Positions 59,787-64,000 of a DNA stretch of 64,000 nucleotides are shown here, piece after piece. The notes under the pieces are model-generated. The model made no database searches, was not told where the DNA came from, and saw only the letters and a program-made list of their open reading frames with translations. A program made the position numbers and the translations under genes. Positions within the stretch are counted from its first letter, which is position 1. Each line of letters begins with the position of its first letter. Origin of the DNA: Sphingopyxis sp. GW247-27LB (GTDB taxonomy: Bacteria; Pseudomonadota; Alphaproteobacteria; Sphingomonadales; Sphingomonadaceae); the NCBI RefSeq assembly GCF_002277025.1, contig NZ_NIWD01000008.1, forward strand, positions 298,762-362,761, in the 5' to 3' direction.

Positions 59787-60928
59787 CCGACGACCGGAGC
59801 CTGCACGCGCATCTGATCGGCCGCCAGGGCTCGCGCGCCGATCTCAACACCCCGGTGCTCGTCCTCGACCTCGAAGCGCTCGACCGCAATATCGCGGCGA
59901 TGGCGGCGCTGGTCGCCACGAAGGGCGTTGGCCTCCGCCCCCACGCCAAGACGCACAAGAGCGTCGACATCGCGAAGCGCCAGCTCGCGGGGGGCGCGCT
60001 GGGCGTTTGCTGCGCGAAGATCGGCGAGGCCGAGGTGCTCGCGGCGGGCGGGGTATCAGGCATTCTGATCACTTCGCCGGTCGCCGCGCCGCGCGCGATC
60101 GAGCGCCTCGCCGCGCTCGCGGCGTGCACCGAAGGATTGATGGCGGTGGTCGATCATCCGGCGGTCGCGGCGCGGCTCGACGCCGCGCTCGCCGCGGCCG
60201 GCGCGACGCTCGACGTCGTCATCGACATCGATCCCGGCATCGCGCGCACCGGCGTCGCCTCGGCCGAAAAGGCGGTCGAACTCGCGCGGGCGATCGCCGG
60301 GCTGCCGGCGCTCCGCTATCGCGGCGTCCAATATTATTGCGGCTCGCAGCAGCATATCGAGGATTATGCCGAACGCCGCGCCGCGATCGTCGAGCGCACC
60401 GGCTATCTGGCATCGGTGATCGCCGCGCTGTCCGATGCGGGCTTCGCGCCCGGCATCGTCACCGGATCGGGCACCGGCACCCACCGCATCGACCTCGATC
60501 TCGGCGTGTTCACCGAGCTGCAGGCGGGATCCTATGTCTTCATGGACAAGCAATATGGCGACTGCGACCTGACCGGCGACGGCAGCGCGCCGTTCGAGAC
60601 CGCGCTCGGCGTCGACGCCCGCGTGGTCAGCGCGAATCATTCGGGGCTCGTCACCATCGACGCGGGTTTCAAGTCGCTGTCGACCGACGGCGGTGTCGCG
60701 GTGGTGCGGCGCGGCGCGCCCGAAACCGCCTTCTTCGCCTTCATGGGTGACGAGCATGCGGCGCTTGTTTCGCCCGGCATCGGCGAACAGCTCGCGCCCG
60801 GCGATCCGGTGACGCTTACGGTCCCGCACTGCGACCCGACGGTGAACCTCTACGACCATTATCATATCGTCGCGGGCGACACGTTGGTCGACATCTGGCC
60901 GGTGAGCGCGCGCGGCCGCGCGCGATGA
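59783..60928 (+). CDS. DSD1-family PLP-dependent enzyme (D-threonine aldolase / D-serine dehydratase-like)
   Basis: This is a 381-residue fold-type III PLP enzyme. The Schiff-base lysine is in LRPHAKTHKSVDIAKRQL (residues about 53-70). The C-terminal beta domain has PHCDPTVNLYDHYHIV, in which a histidine and cysteine would bind a divalent metal, as in D-threonine aldolase and eukaryotic D-serine dehydratase. It would act on a D-hydroxy-amino acid. It overlaps the flavoprotein upstream and the TetR downstream by 4 bp each. How it relates to the lactone-oxidase-like partner is not obvious. Confidence 0.87.
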   Translation: MTDDRSLHAHLIGRQGSRADLNTPVLVLDLEALDRNIAAMAALVATKGVGLRPHAKTHKSVDIAKRQLAGGALGVCCAKIGEAEVLAAGGVSGILITSPVAAPRAIERLAALAACTEGLMAVVDHPAVAARLDAALAAAGATLDVVIDIDPGIARTGVASAEKAVELARAIAGLPALRYRGVQYYCGSQQHIEDYAERRAAIVERTGYLASVIAALSDAGFAPGIVTGSGTGTHRIDLDLGVFTELQAGSYVFMDKQYGDCDLTGDGSAPFETALGVDARVVSANHSGLVTIDAGFKSLSTDGGVAVVRRGAPETAFFAFMGDEHAALVSPGIGEQLAPGDPVTLTVPHCDPTVNLYDHYHIVAGDTLVDIWPVSARGRAR

Positions 60929-61536
60929 AGCCGGCGCCGAAGCAGGCACGCGCCGCGGCGACGCGCGAGCGGCTGCTCGATGTCGCGGGCGAATTGCTCG
61001 CCGAGGTCGGGATCGAGCGCATTTCGACGAACCTCATCGCGGCGCGCGCCGGGCTCAGCCCGCCCGCGCTCTATCGCTATTTCGCCGACAAATATGCGGT
61101 GCTCGAAGCGCTCGGGCGGCGGTTGATGGCGCGTCAGAACGCGGTGCTCGACGCCTGGGTGCTGCGCCATGCCGGGGGCGGGATCGCGGCGATGGCGGAT
61201 CATATCGGCGACCTGCTCGCCGAAACCGCCGCCGTCACCCGTGCCGAGCCGGGCGCGGTATGGATATTGCGCGCGCTTCACGCGACCCCGGCGCTCGCGC
61301 ATGTCCGCCTCGAATCGCACCGCGGTGTCACCGATCGCCTCGTCGACGCCTGCGCACCCTTTCTGCCCGGCGTCGCCCCCGAGTCCCTGTGGCGCCGGCT
61401 GCGGCTCGCGGTGGAAATCGGCTTCGCCGCCGACGAGATGCTCTATGAGGAAAGGCGTATCGCCCCCGACGCCGCGCTTGCCGACGTCGCGGCGATGCTG
61501 CGCGCCGCGCTCATTGATCTCGCCGCGCCGCGCTGA
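60925..61536 (+). CDS. TetR-family regulator of the lactone-oxidase/DSD1 operon
   Basis: This is a 203-residue protein with an N-terminal helix-turn-helix (ISTNLIAARAGLSPPALYRYFADKYAVLEALGRRL, about residues 32-65) and an Ala-rich helical effector domain. It is the last gene of the operon, its ATG overlapping the PLP-enzyme stop. It probably represses its own operon through the AT-rich dyad near 58472. After it comes 58 bp and then the PBP1A gene. Confidence 0.88.
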   Translation: MKPAPKQARAAATRERLLDVAGELLAEVGIERISTNLIAARAGLSPPALYRYFADKYAVLEALGRRLMARQNAVLDAWVLRHAGGGIAAMADHIGDLLAETAAVTRAEPGAVWILRALHATPALAHVRLESHRGVTDRLVDACAPFLPGVAPESLWRRLRLAVEIGFAADEMLYEERRIAPDAALADVAAMLRAALIDLAAPR

Positions 61537-61594
61537 GCCGCCCACCGCAACCATGCTTCCCTTTCGGCCATGCAGGCTTTAGAGGCGGAACTCT

Positions 61595-64000
61595 ATGGTC
61601 GCCGACACCTCTTCCCATTTCCGCTACCGTCTGCGCCGCGACAGCAATGCCGCGATGGCCTGGCTGCGCGACATGTGGACGCGCCGCTGGTTCCGCTGGC
61701 TTGGCTGGCTGGCGCTCGCGGGGCTGCTCGCGATCATCCTGATCTGGGTCATTTTCGCGCGCAACCTACCCTCGGTCGACCAGCTTCGCGACTATGAACC
61801 GCCGCTGCCGACGATGGTCCGCGACGGCGAGGGCAAACCGGTGCACAGCTATGCGCGCGAGCGCCGCGTCCAGCTGGACTATAGCGAATATCCCCAGTTG
61901 CTCGTCCGCGCCTTCCTTGCCGCCGAGGATCGCACCTTCTTCGAGCATGGCGGGATCGATTATCCGGGCATCGCGACCGCGATCCTGACCAATCTCAAGA
62001 ACGACGGCCGTCCGGTCGGCGCTTCGACGATCACCCAGCAGGTGGCGAAGAATCTGCTGCTGACGGGCGAGGTCAGCTACACCCGCAAGATCCGCGAGGC
62101 GATCCTCGCCAAGCGCATCGAGGCGGCGCTGACCAAGGAACAGATTCTCGAACTCTATCTCAACGAGATTCCGCTCGGGCGACGCAGCTTCGGCGTCCAG
62201 GCGGCGAGCCGCGCCTATTTCGACAAGGACGTCGACCAGCTCGCGCTGCACGAAATGGCTTTCCTGGCCATCCTGCCCAAGGCGCCCGAAACCTATGGCC
62301 GCGCGCGCAACGCCGAAAAGGCGCTGGCGCGGCGCAACTTCGTGCTCGGTGAAATGGCGCGCAACGGCTGGATCACCACCGCGCAGCGCGACGCCGCGCA
62401 GGCGATGCCGCTCGGCCTGACCGAGACCGGTAACCGCGCGGTCGCGCAGGTCGGCGGCTATTATATGGAAGAGGTGCGGCGCCAGTTGATCGACCAGTTC
62501 GGCGAAACCGCCGAGGATGGGCCGCACAGCGTCTATGCCGGCGGCCTGTGGGTGCGCACCGCCTATGACGACAAGATGCAGCAGGCGACGGCGAAGGCGC
62601 TGCGCGCCGGGCTGATCCGCTACGACGCGGGGAAGGGCTGGTCGGGGCCGATCGCGACGATCGAGGCCGACGACCAATGGCAGAGCCGTCTCGCCTCGAG
62701 CTTCATCGGGATCAGCTACGACAATTGGCGCGTCGGCGCGGTGCTCTCGAAGACGGGCAGCGAGGCGCGCATCGGCTTTTCGGACGGAACGACCGGGCGG
62801 CTGCCCGCGAGCGCCGCCCAGATGGGCTATCGCAAGCGCGGGACGAGCGCCTTCGTCGCGATGAAGCCCGGCGACCTGATCGCGGTCAAGGCGACATCGC
62901 CCGGCGTCTACGCGCTGCGCAACATTCCCGAAGTATCGGGCGGCATGGTCGTCGAAAGCCCGCATTCGGGGCGCGTCTATGCGATGCAGGGCGGCTTCGA
63001 CGTCCGCCTCTCGTCGTTCAACCGCGCGACCCAGGCCGAACGCCAGCCGGGGTCGACGATCAAGCCCTTCGTCTATGCGACCGCGCTCGACAACGGCATG
63101 ACCCCCGCGACGATGATCGTCGACGGGCCTTTCTGCGTCTACCAGGGCGCGAACCTCGGCAACAAATGCTTCCGCAACTATGGCGGCGCGGGCGGGTCGG
63201 GCCAGCACACGATGCGCTGGGGCCTCGAACAGTCGCGCAACCTGATGACCGTCCGCACCGCGAGCCAGGTCGGGATGGAACCGATCGTCGAGACGATCAA
63301 GACGATGGGGATCGGCACCCACGAACCCTATCTGTCGACCGCGCTCGGCGCCGGCACGACGACGGTCGAAAAGCTGGTCAACGCCTATGCGATGCTCGCC
63401 AATCACGGCCGCGCGCTGAAGCCGCGGCTGATCGACTATGTCCAGGACCGCCGCGGCAAGGTGATCTTCCCGCGGAACTGGCGCCCGTGCGAGGGCTGCA
63501 ACCAGAAGGATTGGGACGGCCGGCCGATGCCGCGCTTCGCGCCGTCGGGCAAACAGCTCATGGACCCGATGACCGCCTATCAGGTCGTCCACATGCTCGA
63601 AGGCGTCGTCCAGCGCGGCACCGCGCAGCGGCTGCGCGATCTCGGCGTGCCGCTGTTCGGCAAGACGGGGACGACGACGGGGCCGAAGGACGTCTGGTTC
63701 ATGGGCGGCACCCCCGACGTCGTCGCGGGCCTCTATCTCGGCTTCGACCAGCCGCGCAACATGGGCGGCTATGCGCAGGGCGGCAGCCTCGCGGCGCCGG
63801 TGTTCAAGCAATTCTTCCTCGACGCGCTCGCCGATCGCCAGCCGGTGCCCTTTGTCGCGCCGAAGGGCATCCGCATGGTCCGCATCGACCGCCAGTCGGG
63901 CCGCCGCGTCTATGGCAGCTGGCCGGGCAGCGACCCCAAGGCGGCGATCATCTGGGAAGCGTTCAAGCCCGAAAGCGAACCCCGGCGGACGATCCGCGAG
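61595..64000 (+). CDS. mrcA: Penicillin-binding protein 1A (partial; runs off the window)
   Basis: This is a bifunctional peptidoglycan glycosyltransferase/transpeptidase. The 802 visible residues start with a cytoplasmic basic tail and a membrane anchor (WLALAGLLAIILIWVIFARNLPSV). The GT51 domain has AAEDRTFFEHGGID and STITQQVAKNLLL. The transpeptidase has the nucleophile in QPGSTIKPF, the SRN motif in LEQSRNLMT and KTGTT near the end. The reading frame is open to base 64000 with no stop, so the C terminus lies outside. It is the expected partner of amiC, from which it is separated by about 3.3 kb here. Confidence 0.96.
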   Translation, partial: MVADTSSHFRYRLRRDSNAAMAWLRDMWTRRWFRWLGWLALAGLLAIILIWVIFARNLPSVDQLRDYEPPLPTMVRDGEGKPVHSYARERRVQLDYSEYPQLLVRAFLAAEDRTFFEHGGIDYPGIATAILTNLKNDGRPVGASTITQQVAKNLLLTGEVSYTRKIREAILAKRIEAALTKEQILELYLNEIPLGRRSFGVQAASRAYFDKDVDQLALHEMAFLAILPKAPETYGRARNAEKALARRNFVLGEMARNGWITTAQRDAAQAMPLGLTETGNRAVAQVGGYYMEEVRRQLIDQFGETAEDGPHSVYAGGLWVRTAYDDKMQQATAKALRAGLIRYDAGKGWSGPIATIEADDQWQSRLASSFIGISYDNWRVGAVLSKTGSEARIGFSDGTTGRLPASAAQMGYRKRGTSAFVAMKPGDLIAVKATSPGVYALRNIPEVSGGMVVESPHSGRVYAMQGGFDVRLSSFNRATQAERQPGSTIKPFVYATALDNGMTPATMIVDGPFCVYQGANLGNKCFRNYGGAGGSGQHTMRWGLEQSRNLMTVRTASQVGMEPIVETIKTMGIGTHEPYLSTALGAGTTTVEKLVNAYAMLANHGRALKPRLIDYVQDRRGKVIFPRNWRPCEGCNQKDWDGRPMPRFAPSGKQLMDPMTAYQVVHMLEGVVQRGTAQRLRDLGVPLFGKTGTTTGPKDVWFMGGTPDVVAGLYLGFDQPRNMGGYAQGGSLAAPVFKQFFLDALADRQPVPFVAPKGIRMVRIDRQSGRRVYGSWPGSDPKAAIIWEAFKPESEPRRTIRE

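Noticed and set aside
1..64000. CRISPR arrays, transposases, prophage or defence genes
   Set aside because: No regularly spaced repeats and no integrase, transposase, Cas, restriction or toxin-antitoxin signatures were seen in any credible gene.

Overview
The window is very GC-rich, densely packed bacterial DNA with no phage, plasmid or insertion-sequence genes. Several features point to a sphingomonad alphaproteobacterium, probably Sphingopyxis-like. These are an RNase E with a long charged insertion in its S1 domain, the rne / amiC / penicillin-binding protein 1A neighbourhood, an FnrL-type regulator with a Cx2Cx7C cluster, a TonB-dependent receptor beside a TPR-sulfotransferase, and palindromic intergenic repeats of the 'ttcgacaagctcaggg' type. 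The assignment is inferred from protein families only.

Layout. 1-8.3 kb holds housekeeping and catabolic genes: nadB, an acyl-CoA dehydrogenase/M20 amidohydrolase pair, a secreted dipeptidase, a DoxX/FprA-type ferredoxin reductase pair, tRNA-Gln(CTG) and an SDR. 8.4-13.3 kb is a TetR-led tripartite efflux operon of TetR, DHA2 MFS, HlyD adaptor and NodT outer-membrane factor, with overlapping genes. 13.3-19.4 kb carries an S41 protease lipoprotein, ppx-rlmE, a glycine-zipper protein, a phytase-like esterase, rpmB and tadA.

19.4-34.4 kb is a microaerobic and nitric-oxide island. It contains hemN, a complete cbb3 oxidase operon ccoNOQPGHIS (ccoQ and ccoS are too short for a simple ORF scan) plus a small cysteine-containing protein, fnrL, nnrS, a quinol NO reductase (norZ), a cupin, a tiny CxxC protein and a second Crp/Fnr regulator. 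Three 14-bp FNR/FixK-type boxes tie these together. No nitrite or nitrous-oxide reductase is in the window, so the visible function is low-oxygen respiration with NO detoxification rather than full denitrification.

34.5-45 kb has a sirtuin, dapB-nth, an M20 peptidase and a catabolic operon (Rieske oxygenase, FAD monooxygenase, PYROXD2-like oxidoreductase). That operon is divergent from a BetI-like TetR across a perfect 22-bp palindrome. A twin-AAA ATPase overlaps the end of the operon. 45-57 kb has an APC permease, TonB receptor, TPR-sulfotransferase, a membrane DsbA with a long disordered N terminus, an M48 protease and rne. 57-64 kb has amiC and PBP1A (cut by the window end). Between them sits a cassette of a sugar-lactone-oxidase-like flavoenzyme, a DSD1-type PLP enzyme and a TetR, preceded by the second copy of a ~140-bp MITE-like repeat whose first copy lies at 36.8 kb.

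No defence system, CRISPR array or obviously new machine was found. The least explained pieces are the Rieske/FAD operon, the lactone-oxidase/DSD1 cassette, the twin-AAA ATPase and the repeat families.
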